Origin: Parageobacillus caldoxylosilyticus NBRC 107762 | Lineage (GTDB): Bacteria; Bacillota; Bacilli; Bacillales; Anoxybacillaceae | Length of the DNA: 64,000 nt | NCBI RefSeq assembly: GCF_000632715.1 | Contig: NZ_BAWO01000001.1 | Span: forward strand, 1-64,000 | Direction of reading: 5' to 3' | Shown here: positions 24,065 to 32,908 of the stretch, in pieces | Layout of the letters: each line of letters opens with the position of its first letter | How positions within the stretch are numbered: the first letter of the stretch is position 1 | Program-made: the position numbers and the translations under genes | Notes under the pieces: generated by a model | What the model was told of the DNA's origin: nothing | What the model saw: only the letters and a program-made list of their open reading frames with translations | The model's database searches: none

Positions 24065-24961
24065 TTACTCTAATTCGGACATAGGAATGTAACCCATTTC
24101 TTTTACTTTCGAAGCAAATTCTTCGCTTTTCACGTAATCGATAAATCCACGCACGGCATCTTTCGGCTCGCCTTTGGTAATCATGTATTCATAAGACCAG
24201 AAAGGATACTTTTCCGTTTTAATATTTTCGATCGTCGGTTCTACTCCATCGATTTTTAGCGTTTTTAAATCTTTATTTTCGCCGATTAAGTACGACATCG
24301 CAACATAACTAATCGATCCTGGCGTCGAGTTAATCGCTTGTTCGACAGCGCCATTGGAATCTTGAACAGTTCCAATCGCTTCGTTTATTTTTACGTCTTT
24401 CATCACCGTTTTTTCAAAAGTAGCACGTGTTCCAGAGGAAGCAGGACGATTAATGACGTTAATTTTTTCGTCTTTTCCGCCAACATCTTTCCAGTTTGTA
24501 ATTTTTCCAGAGAAAATATCTTGAATTTGTTTTACTGTTAAAGAATCGACATTGACATCTTTATTCACTACAAGCGCAAAAGCAATTCCTGCTACTTTAT
24601 GATCAATGAGCTCTCCTGCTTTCGATTTATCTTCTAATTTTTCTGCAGATGGAACATCTGAGTTTCCGATTTGTACAGCACCAGCGGCAACTTGGTTAAC
24701 GCCTGTTCCGCTTCCTCCCCCTTGTACAGTAATCGAAACATCAGGGTATTTTTCCATAAATTGATTTGCAGCCTCCTCTGCAAGCGGTTGAAGAGCAGTG
24801 GATCCAGCTAGCGTAATCGTTCCAGAATACGATTCTTCTTGCTTCGTGTCTGTATTTCCAGCATTTTCTTCTGTTGTGTTATTCGCTTTTCCACACCCCG
24901 CAAGCATCCCCGTTATTAACAATGCCGCAATTCCAAATTTCATGGATTTTTTCCACATCAT
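24065..24961 (-). CDS. pstS: Phosphate-binding lipoprotein PstS
   Basis: A 298-residue lipoprotein: basic start, hydrophobic core, lipobox LAGC (lipidated Cys at 22), then a Glu/Thr-rich linker to about 42. The binding domain has the PstS signatures TLAGSTALQPLAEE, GGGSGTGVNQV and NRPASSGTR, which cradle phosphate. GGAGGG precedes the ATG. It is the first gene of the operon and directly follows the Pho box promoter at 25004-25057. Confidence 0.98.
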   Translation of the reverse strand: MMWKKSMKFGIAALLITGMLAGCGKANNTTEENAGNTDTKQEESYSGTITLAGSTALQPLAEEAANQFMEKYPDVSITVQGGGSGTGVNQVAAGAVQIGNSDVPSAEKLEDKSKAGELIDHKVAGIAFALVVNKDVNVDSLTVKQIQDIFSGKITNWKDVGGKDEKINVINRPASSGTRATFEKTVMKDVKINEAIGTVQDSNGAVEQAINSTPGSISYVAMSYLIGENKDLKTLKIDGVEPTIENIKTEKYPFWSYEYMITKGEPKDAVRGFIDYVKSEEFASKVKEMGYIPMSELE

Positions 24962-25003
24962 CGATTGACCCTCCTATTAGTTTCTGTTGCCCTGTACAAG
25001 TTC

Positions 25004-25057
25004 ATTGTAAAGGAGGAGTTTTATGCCTTTATTAAGCAAATGTTAAGTTTCCGTAAA
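25004..25057 (-). promoter_or_regulatory. PhoP-box promoter for pstS-pstC-pstA
   Basis: On the minus strand: TTTACG (25052-25057), TTAACA (25041-25046), TTAATA (25030-25035), ATAAAA (25019-25024), 5-bp gaps throughout, then 9 bp and TACAAT (25004-25009) as -10. This is the expected PhoP~P layout for pst in Bacilli. Confidence 0.85.
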
Positions 25058-25137
25058 ACGGGCCACCATATTTTACATATTTTTTTTGGGACAAGCATAC
25101 ATAGTTACTAACAACGCGTTCATTGGAGGAATCATGC

Positions 25138-25467
25138 GTGAAAAAAGCAATCATTGCCTTCGTCCTGTGTCTTTCCATCTATATCATTTATCATGATGTA
25201 ACAACTGGAACATTGATCACCTCCACGGGAGCAACAGCAGCGCCTGAATATGCGGCATCCGGAAAAACAAACGTCCATATTCCGTATCAAACGGTGACCG
25301 TCAAACCTGGAGATACACTATTGTCCATTATGGAAAGGCAGCAAAACGGACCGCTCCCTGTTCCCATTGACAAGGCGATCACCGATTTTGAAACGTTGAA
25401 TCCAGGTGAAAAAGCACAAGCATTACGAATTGGGAAAAAATATAAAATACCGGTATATAAACGATGA
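25138..25467 (+). CDS. yqfZ: YqfZ, exported LysM protein
   Basis: A 109-residue protein with an N-terminal hydrophobic segment (about 4-20), a short linker, and a C-terminal LysM-like module (VTVKPGDTLLSIM ... LRIGKKYKIPVY). The GTG at 25138 has GGAGG seven bases upstream and is preferred over a TTG five codons earlier. Same size and position beside ispG as YqfZ of B. subtilis. Probably wall-associated; function unknown. Confidence 0.8.
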   Translation: MKKAIIAFVLCLSIYIIYHDVTTGTLITSTGATAAPEYAASGKTNVHIPYQTVTVKPGDTLLSIMERQQNGPLPVPIDKAITDFETLNPGEKAQALRIGKKYKIPVYKR

Positions 25468-25601
25468 ACCTTTCCCACCTTCATTCCATGAAGAGGCGGG
25501 AGTTTCTTACTACCCCATCGAAGAAGCTTCTGCATAGAAAAAGGCGGTCTCCTTCTAATCAATGCCTGCATTGGAAGTCTTCCTGATGAATAGCGAATTT
25601 C
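25468..25601. other. Intergenic stretch between yqfZ and the ispG promoter
   Basis: Contains imperfect hairpins (CCCACCTTCAT / ATGAAGAGGCGGG around 25484-25502) and the GGGAGTTTCTTAC string that I associate with right ends of some IS200/IS605-type elements. No transposase is present and the match is from memory, so I do not call an element. Confidence 0.3.
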
Positions 25602-25631
25602 TTGTCAAGTGACGATAAACATTGTTACAAT
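25602..25631 (+). promoter_or_regulatory. SigA-type promoter for ispG
   Basis: TTGTCA (25602-25607), 18-bp spacer, TACAAT (25626-25631); 46 bp before the GTG start. Confidence 0.65.
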
Positions 25632-25677
25632 AATTCAGAAAGCGACATGAACTTGTTTCTTAAAGGAGCGAATTTAC

Positions 25678-26775
25678 GTGGGTGAAATTATTCATCGTTC
25701 AAAAACTCGTCCTGTTCGCGTTGGCAATTTAACGATTGGCGGCAACAACGAAGTTATCATCCAAAGCATGACGACGACGAAAACGCACGACGTCGAAGCG
25801 ACCGTCGCCCAAATCAAGCGGCTGGAGGAAGCGGGCTGCCAAATCGTCCGCGTCGCCTGCCCGGATGAGCGTGCGGCCAACGCTATTCCGGAAATTAAAA
25901 AGCGCATTAACATTCCGCTGGTGGCGGATATTCATTTTGACTATAAACTAGCCCTGAAAGCGATTGAAGGCGGAGTCGATAAAATCCGAATCAATCCCGG
26001 CAATATTGGGCGCCGTGAAAAAGTGGAAGCCGTTGTCAAAGCAGCAAAAGAGCGCGGCATACCGATCCGCATCGGCGTCAATGCCGGTTCATTGGAAAAA
26101 CGAATTTTGGAAAAATACGGCTATCCTACGGCAGACGGCATGGTCGAAAGCGCGCTATACCATATCCGCATCTTAGAAGAGCTCGATTTCCACGATATTA
26201 TCGTATCGCTAAAAGCGTCGGATGTGCGGCTGGCGATCGAGGCATATGAAAAAGCGGCGCGCACGTTTGATTATCCGCTCCATATCGGCATTACCGAATC
26301 CGGTACGCTATTTGCCGGAACGATCAAAAGCGCCGTCGGGCTCGGCGCAATTTTAAGCAAAGGAATCGGCAATACGATCCGCGTCTCGCTTAGCGCGGAT
26401 CCGGTTGAAGAAGTAAAGGTGGCAAGGGAAATATTAAAAGCGTTCGGTTTGGCATCGAATGCAGCGACGCTGATTTCCTGCCCGACATGCGGACGCATTG
26501 AGATCGACTTGATCAGCATTGCCAACGAGATTGAAGAATATATTTCGAAAATAAAAGCGCCGATTAAAGTAGCAGTGCTGGGCTGTGCCGTCAATGGACC
26601 AGGGGAAGCCCGCGAAGCAGATATTGGCATCGCTGGAGCGCGCGGCGAAGGTTTATTATTCCGCCATGGCAAAATTGTTCGCAAAGTTCCAGAAGAAAAA
26701 ATGGTCGAGGAGCTGAAAAAAGAAGTGGACAAATTGGCGGAAGAATACTTTGCCAAACAACAGCAAAAAGCTTGA
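25678..26775 (+). CDS. ispG: 4-hydroxy-3-methylbut-2-en-1-yl diphosphate synthase
   Basis: A 365-residue iron-sulfur enzyme of the MEP isoprenoid pathway that reduces MEcPP to HMBPP. N-terminal TIM barrel, then the 4Fe-4S domain with SCPTCGR and the third ligand in CAVNGPGEA. The GTG start follows AAAGGAG at nine bases. Own promoter at 25602 and terminator at 26766. IspH, the next step, is also in this window (33610). Confidence 0.98.
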   Translation: MGEIIHRSKTRPVRVGNLTIGGNNEVIIQSMTTTKTHDVEATVAQIKRLEEAGCQIVRVACPDERAANAIPEIKKRINIPLVADIHFDYKLALKAIEGGVDKIRINPGNIGRREKVEAVVKAAKERGIPIRIGVNAGSLEKRILEKYGYPTADGMVESALYHIRILEELDFHDIIVSLKASDVRLAIEAYEKAARTFDYPLHIGITESGTLFAGTIKSAVGLGAILSKGIGNTIRVSLSADPVEEVKVAREILKAFGLASNAATLISCPTCGRIEIDLISIANEIEEYISKIKAPIKVAVLGCAVNGPGEAREADIGIAGARGEGLLFRHGKIVRKVPEEKMVEELKKEVDKLAEEYFAKQQQKA

Positions 26776-26798
26776 CGCTTAAAGCGCCAAGCTTTTTT
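26766..26798 (+). terminator. Terminator of ispG
   Basis: AAAAGCTTG-CGCTT/AGCG-CAAGCTTTT stem with one or two mismatches, followed by TTTTTTG. Confidence 0.75.
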
Positions 26799-26799
26799 G

Positions 26800-27147
26800 T
26801 TAACTATAAAACGGCATGATGAACAGGCGGACGATAATCGCTACAATTCCAATCCCGATGGCCCATGCACCCAGCGTCTCAGCACCGCGCCGGCGTGCAA
26901 TAAAGCCGACAATAATGCCTGCTGCTCCTAATAAGACAGGCCAAATAAATAAGGAAATAATGGAAAGGGCGAGCGCTAGCCAGCCTAACCCTGCTCCATC
27001 GGCTTCTTCTTCGCCACGTTCATCATTGCGCCGAACTGGCTCAGCTATTTCTGCCGCCGTTTCTTCCATAAAGTCGCGTTCTGGTTCGTCTTTTCCAATC
27101 GATTGCACGTAGCTTTCGTTATACGTGCGTTCGCGGTCATCCACCAT
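26800..27147 (-). CDS. yqfX: YqfX-like membrane protein
   Basis: A 115-residue protein: an acidic, disordered first half (to about 55) and two membrane segments in the second half separated by FIARRRGAETLG. Resembles YqfX of B. subtilis and small DUF4190-like proteins. The ATG at 27147 follows GAGGGAAG; the frame stays open 11 codons upstream without a site. Convergent with ispG. Function unknown. Confidence 0.72.
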   Translation of the reverse strand: MVDDRERTYNESYVQSIGKDEPERDFMEETAAEIAEPVRRNDERGEEEADGAGLGWLALALSIISLFIWPVLLGAAGIIVGFIARRRGAETLGAWAIGIGIVAIIVRLFIMPFYS

Positions 27148-27350
27148 GTGCTTCCCTCGCTTTCCTAAAGTAAGGAGCATTTATTAGTATGAAAAGTTTA
27201 TGCAAAATTATAGATGTGAATATTTTCTATAGATGTTAAAATGATTGAGGCTATCGGCGGCAAACCTTTGCTTTGCTTCGGCAAACAAGCTCTTTTGCTG
27301 ATTTTATCCACATTCCTACGGTTTTATTTCTAGGGGAGGCAGAAACGAAC

Positions 27351-27917
27351 ATGAAAAAACGGCTTGGAATTGATATCGATGGAACCGTTACTTGTCCGAG
27401 CACATTTATTCCATATTTAAACAAGTCTTTTCAAAAAAATTTAACGCTAAAAGATATCACCCAATATAATTTAGCTCCTCTGTACGATACAACGGAAGAG
27501 GAAATGGACCGCTGGATGGAGAAATATGAAGCCATGATTTACGAACGCGCCCCGTTGGCCGAGCATGCGCTGGAAGTGATCAACAGCTGGAAAAACAAAT
27601 ATGAGCTGTTTTATATCAGCGCGCGCGGCAGACATTTATATGACTTAACGGAGCAATGGTTTCAAAAAAACGGCGTCCATTATCATCATATCGAATTGAT
27701 CGGCTCTCACGACAAAATTGAAGCAGTGAAAACATATCGCATTTCCGCCTTTTTTGAAGACAAATACGATAACGCCTGCGATATCGCCGAGGCATGTCAA
27801 ATCCCCGTTATTTTATTCGATACGCCATATAACCAAGGCCCGCTTCCAAAGCAAGTCATTCGCGTCAAAGACTGGTTGGAAGCAAAACAGCATGTAGAAC
27901 GGCTTTTATCAACATAA
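27351..27917 (+). CDS. yqfW: YqfW, putative 5'(3')-deoxyribonucleotidase-like HAD phosphatase
   Basis: A 188-residue HAD-fold phosphatase. Motif I is IDIDGTVT near the start (nucleophile D8), motif II FYISARG, and the late part FFEDKYDNACDIAEA supplies the acidic pair. Matches the YqfW/nucleotidase family; substrate probably a nucleoside monophosphate, untested. GGGGAGG is 11 bases before the ATG. Convergent with zur and sharing its terminator. Confidence 0.85.
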   Translation: MKKRLGIDIDGTVTCPSTFIPYLNKSFQKNLTLKDITQYNLAPLYDTTEEEMDRWMEKYEAMIYERAPLAEHALEVINSWKNKYELFYISARGRHLYDLTEQWFQKNGVHYHHIELIGSHDKIEAVKTYRISAFFEDKYDNACDIAEACQIPVILFDTPYNQGPLPKQVIRVKDWLEAKQHVERLLST

Positions 27918-27920
27918 AGA

Positions 27921-27960
27921 AAAGGGATATCTCTTTTATGTAGAGATATCCCTTTGACAT
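27921..27960. terminator. Terminator between yqfW and zur
   Basis: Perfect 14-bp stem AAAGGGATATCTCT/AGAGATATCCCTTT, 7-base loop; TTTTCTTT follows on the minus strand. The zur stop lies in the loop. Confidence 0.8.
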
Positions 27961-28361
27961 TCCGGGCATTTTCCATATATTTCAAATTTATGATCGGATA
28001 TTTGATAACCTGGCAGCTGCTCAGCCAGCTCATCCATCGGGCAGGAGGAAATTTCCTTTGTTTTGCCGCATTGCACACAAATAAAATGATGATGGTGATG
28101 ATGGGTATCACACGCGAAACGAAAATGTTTCTCCCCTGACAACTCCGTCATTTCCAAAATACCAAGTTCTACAAACAGTGATAAATTGCGATAAATCGTA
28201 TCAAAACTTAATCCCGGATAATCATCGCGCAGCGCCTCCAGCACATCTTTGGCCGTTAGATATTTATCCGTGTTTGCAAATAGCTGCAGCATATCTTTCC
28301 GCTTGTCTGTATGTTTAAATCCTTTTTCCTTTATCAAGCGAATGGCTTGTGCGACATTCAT
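27936..28361 (-). CDS. zur: Zinc uptake regulator Zur (Fur family)
   Basis: A 141-residue Fur-family repressor. Winged-helix DNA-binding domain 1-80, then a His-rich loop (six His at 87-92) and two CxxC pairs, C96/C99 and C132/C135, for the structural zinc. It is last in znuC-znuB-zur on one strand, and a near-consensus Zur operator precedes znuC, which supports Zur over Fur or PerR. Repressed uptake genes and repressor thus form one autoregulated unit. Confidence 0.95.
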   Translation of the reverse strand: MNVAQAIRLIKEKGFKHTDKRKDMLQLFANTDKYLTAKDVLEALRDDYPGLSFDTIYRNLSLFVELGILEMTELSGEKHFRFACDTHHHHHHFICVQCGKTKEISSCPMDELAEQLPGYQISDHKFEIYGKCPECQRDIST

Positions 28362-28367
28362 CCTTTC

Positions 28368-29201
28368 TTATCCCCTTTTCCACTTGTTCCACATTAGTGT
28401 GGCAAGCAAAATGAACACAGCAAGCATCACAATCGTGCCGCCAGGAGCCAAATCGAGCTGATAGGAAAGCAACAGGCCAACAACGACCGATATTTCTCCA
28501 AATAAAACAGAGTAAACGATCGCCTGCTTAAAGCCTTTGGCAATGCGAATGCTCGCCGCCACCGGAAGCGTCATCAACGAAGAAATAAGCAAAACGCCGA
28601 CAATCCGCATCGATGCAGCGATCACCAGCGCCACTAATACGATAAATATAAAATGAATCAGCTTGGCGCGAATCCCGGAAATGACCGCATATTCTTCATC
28701 AAATGAAAGAAGAAACAATTCTTTATACAACAATAAAATCATGGCAGTTACGAGGCAGGCGATGGCAAATATTGTCCATGCGTCCTGGCGGCTAACAGCA
28801 CTAACACTGCCGAACAAATACGAAAACAAATCCGTATTAAAGCCGTCTGCCAGCGAAATAAAAATGACGCTAAGGCCAATGCCTCCCGAAAGAATGATCG
28901 GAATTGCCAGCTCCTGATAATGTTTATAGACGGCCCGCAATTTTTCAATAAAAAGCGAACCAAGGACAGAAAATCCCATTCCGATATAGAGCGGATTCCA
29001 GTTTGTAAAGTAAGGAAAATTTTTGCCGAGCAGTAAACTAGCAGCAATACCGGCAAGCGTCACATGGCTGAGCGCATCGGCAATAAGCGACAGACGCCGC
29101 ACTACAATAAACACGCCAAGAAGCGGAGCAGCAAATCCAATTAATAATCCCGCAATAAATGCGTTGCGTAAAAATTCATATTGCCATATCGCTTCAAACA
29201 T
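28368..29201 (-). CDS. znuB: Zinc ABC transporter permease ZnuB
   Basis: A 277-residue ABC-3-family permease with about eight membrane segments. Family landmarks: GVFIVVRRLSLIADALSHV near the N-terminus and MRIVGVLLISSLMTLPVA. It lies 15 bp after znuC and 6 bp before zur. Manganese permeases look alike; linkage to zur and the Zur box decides for zinc. GGAGG precedes the ATG. Confidence 0.92.
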   Translation of the reverse strand: MFEAIWQYEFLRNAFIAGLLIGFAAPLLGVFIVVRRLSLIADALSHVTLAGIAASLLLGKNFPYFTNWNPLYIGMGFSVLGSLFIEKLRAVYKHYQELAIPIILSGGIGLSVIFISLADGFNTDLFSYLFGSVSAVSRQDAWTIFAIACLVTAMILLLYKELFLLSFDEEYAVISGIRAKLIHFIFIVLVALVIAASMRIVGVLLISSLMTLPVAASIRIAKGFKQAIVYSVLFGEISVVVGLLLSYQLDLAPGGTIVMLAVFILLATLMWNKWKRG

Positions 29202-29216
29202 TGTGTCATTCCTCCA

Positions 29217-29975
29217 TCAGTGCTGATGAGAAAGCACATGAAGCGAATGCCCGTAAAATTTCGATAATGCGTCTTCCCCGAGCTTTTCAAATTCTTCTGC
29301 TTTCCCATGGAAATATAAATGCTTATTCAAACAAGCAACGTGCGTTACTTTTTCGGTAATCGTTCCAATATCGTGTGTGACAAGAATAAGGGTAATGCCA
29401 AGATGCTCATTCAACTCTTCAAGCATGTTGTAAAAACTTTGCACGTGGTGAACATCGACACCAACCGTCGGTTCATCTAAAATAAGCAGTTCCGGTTTGC
29501 TGACAATCGCCCGGGCAATAAAGACACGCTGCTGCTGGCCGCCGGATAATTCGCCAATATTCCGTTTGGCAAACGCGCTCATGCCAACTGCTTCAATCGC
29601 TTCCGACACCGCTTGTTTATCATTTTTCGTAAAAAAACGAAACATTCCTCGCTTCGCGGTCAACCCGCTCGCCACCACTTCATAAACAGTGGCAGGAAAT
29701 CCACTGTTAAAACTGTTGGCCTTTTGCGAGACAAAGCCGATCCGATGCCACTCTTTAAACGATTCAATCGGCGTTCCAAATAAAGAAATATGGCCTTGCT
29801 GCGGCTTTAACAAGCCTAATACGCATTTTAATAACGTCGATTTTCCTGAACCGTTTGGACCGACTAGCCCTAAAAATGCACCTTTTGGCACGGCTAAATT
29901 AATATCTTCTAATACATTTTCTTTTTCATAACGAAACGATACATGTTCCATTTTCAGGACATATTCTGTTTTCAT
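29217..29975 (-). CDS. znuC: Zinc ABC transporter ATP-binding protein ZnuC
   Basis: A 252-residue ABC ATPase. Walker A GPNGSGKST (39-47), LSGGQQQR, Walker B LLILDEPTVGVD, H-loop LVTHDIG. A C-terminal HSLHVLSHQH may bind metal. GGGGAG six bases before the ATG. First gene of the zinc operon. No zinc-binding lipoprotein (ZnuA) is encoded nearby, so it must lie elsewhere in the genome. Confidence 0.94.
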   Translation of the reverse strand: MKTEYVLKMEHVSFRYEKENVLEDINLAVPKGAFLGLVGPNGSGKSTLLKCVLGLLKPQQGHISLFGTPIESFKEWHRIGFVSQKANSFNSGFPATVYEVVASGLTAKRGMFRFFTKNDKQAVSEAIEAVGMSAFAKRNIGELSGGQQQRVFIARAIVSKPELLILDEPTVGVDVHHVQSFYNMLEELNEHLGITLILVTHDIGTITEKVTHVACLNKHLYFHGKAEEFEKLGEDALSKFYGHSLHVLSHQH

Positions 29976-29991
29976 CGCGTTCTCCCCTGCT

Positions 29992-30012
29992 AATTCATAA
30001 TAATTACGATTT
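29992..30012 (-). promoter_or_regulatory. Zur operator
   Basis: On the minus strand AAATCGTAATTATTATGAATT, split here as AAATCGTAAT-T-ATTATGAATT; it matches the known Zur box AAATCGTAAT-N-ATTACGATTT at 18 of 20 positions. It covers the start of the transcript from the promoter at 30025-30053, a position that would block initiation when zinc is ample. Confidence 0.85.
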
Positions 30013-30024
30013 AGCTACGAACGT

Positions 30025-30053
30025 AGTATAGCCGATGGAACGCCGTTTGTAAA
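30025..30053 (-). promoter_or_regulatory. SigA-type promoter for znuC-znuB-zur
   Basis: On the minus strand TTTACA (30048-30053), 17-bp spacer, TATACT (30025-30030). Confidence 0.75.
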
Positions 30054-30055
30054 CA

Positions 30056-30193
30056 TTAATGAACGAGCGATTTAAACCGCGCTTCTCTTACTTTATGTTT
30101 ATTGACGATGGATGCGAAAGCGCCAACAAAAATAAAACTGAGACGATAAATAACATAGCTAAACGGTCCTTTTTTATGCTGTTTCTGTGCCAA
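30056..30193 (-). CDS. Possible small membrane protein, doubtful
   Basis: A 45-codon frame from TTG with one hydrophobic segment and basic ends (IYRLSFIFVGAFASIVNKHK). A TGG-TATACT extended -10 at 30219-30227 would start a transcript near 30212, downstream of the frame's only ATG (30247), which is why I begin at the TTG. There is no convincing ribosome-binding site, so this may be non-coding. It ends three bases before the znuC -35. Confidence 0.3.
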   Translation of the reverse strand: MAQKQHKKGPFSYVIYRLSFIFVGAFASIVNKHKVREARFKSLVH

Positions 30194-30284
30194 AATACCA
30201 CGGTTTCTTTTTTCTTTTAGTATACCATACACTTTCCGTCTCTTCATTTCATATGATGCATAGCAAAAGAGGAGGCGTTAAAAA

Positions 30285-30545
30285 ATGAACTTTTATCAGC
30301 AGCTCGTTCAACAAAAGCTCAAAACGATTACTCCGGAAGAATTGGTGTCATATAGCCGTGACTACAACATCCCGCTCACGGTCGAACAGGCAAAAAAAAT
30401 TCTCCATATCGCCCGAACGAATAAAATCAATGTGTTTGACCCGCAGGAAAGAAAAAAATGGGTAAAAGAGCTGGCGAAAATTACATCGCCGCAAGTGGCG
30501 AAAAAAGCAAATGAATTATTTTTAAAATTCGTCAATAAAAAATAA
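30285..30545 (+). CDS. yqfT: YqfT, DUF2624 protein
   Basis: An 86-residue basic, all-helical protein (MNFYQQLVQQKLKTITPEEL...) matching DUF2624/YqfT in size and position beside nfo. GAGGAGG lies nine bases before the ATG. Unknown function; high lysine content suggests nucleic-acid binding but this is guesswork. Confidence 0.85.
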   Translation: MNFYQQLVQQKLKTITPEELVSYSRDYNIPLTVEQAKKILHIARTNKINVFDPQERKKWVKELAKITSPQVAKKANELFLKFVNKK

Positions 30546-30572
30546 AAGGGCTCTATTTTTGCCCTTTTACTT
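30544..30572. terminator. Bidirectional terminator between yqfT and nfo
   Basis: 8-bp stem AAAAGGGC/GCCCTTTT with a U-rich loop, overlapping both stop regions. Confidence 0.75.
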
Positions 30573-31463
30573 TTCTTCTATAATTTTGCTTAACATGTCT
30601 TCATCAAATGCTTGCGCGCGCAGCATGGCAATTTCGTGTTTGTACGGCGGCTTTTTATGATTTTTGTCCTCACCGACATACGGTGTCTCCAAAATTTTTG
30701 GAATATCGTCAAGCTGCGGGTGGTGAACGATATAATTTAACGCAGCAAAGCCGATATGTCCAAAGCCGATGTTTTCATGACGGTCCTTCCGGCTTCCGCG
30801 CGGATTTTTGCTGTCGTTAATATGCAGCACTTTGAGCCGCTCAAGTCCAATAATGCGATCAAATTCCTCTAATACGCCGTCAAAATCCTCGACAATGTCA
30901 TAGCCGGCATCATGCGTATGGCATGTATCAAAGCAGACAGACAATTTTTCATTATGTGTAACGCCATCGATAATTTGCGCAAGCTCTTCAAAGCTGCGGC
31001 CGCATTCCGAACCTTTTCCCGCCATCGTTTCTAGCGCGATTTGCACCGTTTGCTCGCGCGTCAATACTTCGTTTAATCCTTCAATAATTTTACGGATACC
31101 GGCTTCCGGCCCCGCTCCGACATGCGCTCCCGGATGCAGAACGATTTGTTTGGCGCCAATCGCTTCTGTCCGTTCAATTTCTGAGCGCAAAAATTCTACG
31201 CCAAGTCGAAACGTATCGGGGTTTTTCGCATTGCCAATATTAATGATATACGGAGCATGAACGACAATTTCTTCAATGCCATGCGCTTTCATATGAGCAC
31301 GGCCTGCTTCAATGTTGAGCTCTTCAATTTTTTTGCGTTTTGTATTTTGCGGCGCCCCGGTATAAATCATAAACGTATTTGCTCCGTATGAAACAGCTTC
31401 TTCACTTGCCGCAAGCAGCATTTTTTTCCCGCTCATCGATACGTGTGAACCGATTTTTAACAT
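30567..31463 (-). CDS. nfo: Endonuclease IV
   Basis: A 298-residue AP endonuclease of the Nfo family, cutting DNA 5' to abasic sites. TIM-barrel zinc sites are visible in [23 protein letters not shown], and LHINDSKNP...DRHENIG. Length is the family norm. It follows cshB by 26 bp, likely one operon. In spores such enzymes repair abasic sites at germination. Confidence 0.97.
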   Translation of the reverse strand: MLKIGSHVSMSGKKMLLAASEEAVSYGANTFMIYTGAPQNTKRKKIEELNIEAGRAHMKAHGIEEIVVHAPYIINIGNAKNPDTFRLGVEFLRSEIERTEAIGAKQIVLHPGAHVGAGPEAGIRKIIEGLNEVLTREQTVQIALETMAGKGSECGRSFEELAQIIDGVTHNEKLSVCFDTCHTHDAGYDIVEDFDGVLEEFDRIIGLERLKVLHINDSKNPRGSRKDRHENIGFGHIGFAALNYIVHHPQLDDIPKILETPYVGEDKNHKKPPYKHEIAMLRAQAFDEDMLSKIIEEK

Positions 31464-31489
31464 TCCCCTTCTCCCTTTCCGTTACATCA

Positions 31490-32797
31490 TTACCGTTTCT
31501 TTAAGCGGCGCAACCGCTTTTTTTGTTTTTCTATTTCAGCAAGCAATTTTTTCTTATATCCCGGTTTCACTTGCTTCGGCTTTTTCATCTGCGCCAAAAG
31601 CGGTGCAATCTCGCCATCTTGCTTAGCCCGCTTGCTCCGCCGGTTCCAAGGCGGCAAATCGACCCATTCGCCGCGCACAAGATCGCGGTGTTGAAACTCA
31701 ATCCCCATTTTTTCTAATTTGGTAATCGCATCTTGATCGGACGGCTCATAAATGGTTGCCGCAATGCCGGTGTAGCCGGCGCGTGCCGTGCGTCCGACAC
31801 GGTGAATATAAAACTGCAAATCACGCGGCAGCTCATAGTTGATGACATGGCTCACTCCCTCAATATCAATGCCGCGCGCCGCTAAGTCAGTCGCGACAAT
31901 ATATTGAAATTCTAAATCGCGAATTTGTTTCATCATTTTTTTCCGCTCACGCGGCGACAGATCGCCATGTAAAACCCCGATCTTTAATCCCTTTTCCACC
32001 AAGCTGTCCGCCAATTCGTCAGCCATTTTTTTCGTATTTGTAAACACGATTGCTAAGTACGGGTTATAGGCAACGAGCATATCGTACAGCAGCTTCACTT
32101 TGTCACGGCTGCGAAGCGGCACAAGAACATGTTCAATCTTTTCTGCTGTCACCTGTTTTGGCGCAACATGAACATATTTCGGGTTTTCCATATATTTTTT
32201 CAAAAACGGCTTTAATTTTTCCGGAATCGTCGCCGAAAAAACAAGCATTTGCAATTCTTTCGGCATGCGCGCCGCAATTTGGTCCACATCGACGATAAAC
32301 CCCATATCAAGCATTAAATCGGCCTCATCGACAACCAGCATCGTCGCCGTGTGCACATTTAAGGCTTGCTCGCGAATAAGATCATTAATTCTTCCCGGCG
32401 TTCCGACAACAATATGCGGCTGTATTTTTAGTTTTTCCAGCGCTTTTTGCTTATCGGTTCCGCCAATAAAACAACGCGCCGTAATTGGCCGGTCGCTTGG
32501 ACAAAATTTTGTGATTTTTAACACTTCATGATAAATTTGCGTCGCCAGCTCGCGCGTCGGCGCCGTAATCACCGCCTGCACCGCCTCGCGCTCCGGATCA
32601 ATCTTTTCGATAATAGGCAATAAATAAGCATGGGTTTTCCCTGTCCCCGTCTGCGACTGGCCGATGACGCTTTCCCCGCGAAGAATGCTTGGAATAATGC
32701 GTTCTTGAATTTCCGTCGGTTTATAAAAACGAAGCTCTTTAATGGCTTCCATAATAAACGGCTGAAAGGCAAAACGTTCAAATTGCGTTTCCTTCAT
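31490..32797 (-). CDS. cshB: DEAD-box RNA helicase CshB
   Basis: A 435-residue ATP-dependent RNA helicase. Q motif FQPFIMEAIKELRFYKPTEIQ region, motif I SQTGTGKT, motif II VVDEADLMLD (DEAD), motif III FSATIP, and C-terminal ARGIDIEGV / HRVGRTARAG. The Lys/Arg-rich tail after 400 probably binds RNA. Matches CshB (YqfR) by length and linkage with nfo. Role: unwinding mRNA and ribosome assembly. Confidence 0.95.
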   Translation of the reverse strand: MKETQFERFAFQPFIMEAIKELRFYKPTEIQERIIPSILRGESVIGQSQTGTGKTHAYLLPIIEKIDPEREAVQAVITAPTRELATQIYHEVLKITKFCPSDRPITARCFIGGTDKQKALEKLKIQPHIVVGTPGRINDLIREQALNVHTATMLVVDEADLMLDMGFIVDVDQIAARMPKELQMLVFSATIPEKLKPFLKKYMENPKYVHVAPKQVTAEKIEHVLVPLRSRDKVKLLYDMLVAYNPYLAIVFTNTKKMADELADSLVEKGLKIGVLHGDLSPRERKKMMKQIRDLEFQYIVATDLAARGIDIEGVSHVINYELPRDLQFYIHRVGRTARAGYTGIAATIYEPSDQDAITKLEKMGIEFQHRDLVRGEWVDLPPWNRRSKRAKQDGEIAPLLAQMKKPKQVKPGYKKKLLAEIEKQKKRLRRLKKR

Positions 32798-32908
32798 TCA
32801 CCATTACTCCCTTCTGCTCCGACTTTGCCGAAAGCCGAATAACTCGATTTATCATTATATCTAATTTTTGCGCGGTACCGCAACTTAAGACGATCAGAAG
32901 AAGAAAAA

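Noticed and set aside
30085-30250. tRNA or riboswitch in intergenic gaps
   Set aside because: I looked for T-box AGGGTGGAACCGCG-type strings and for tRNA GGTTCGA arms in all gaps over 150 bp and saw none.
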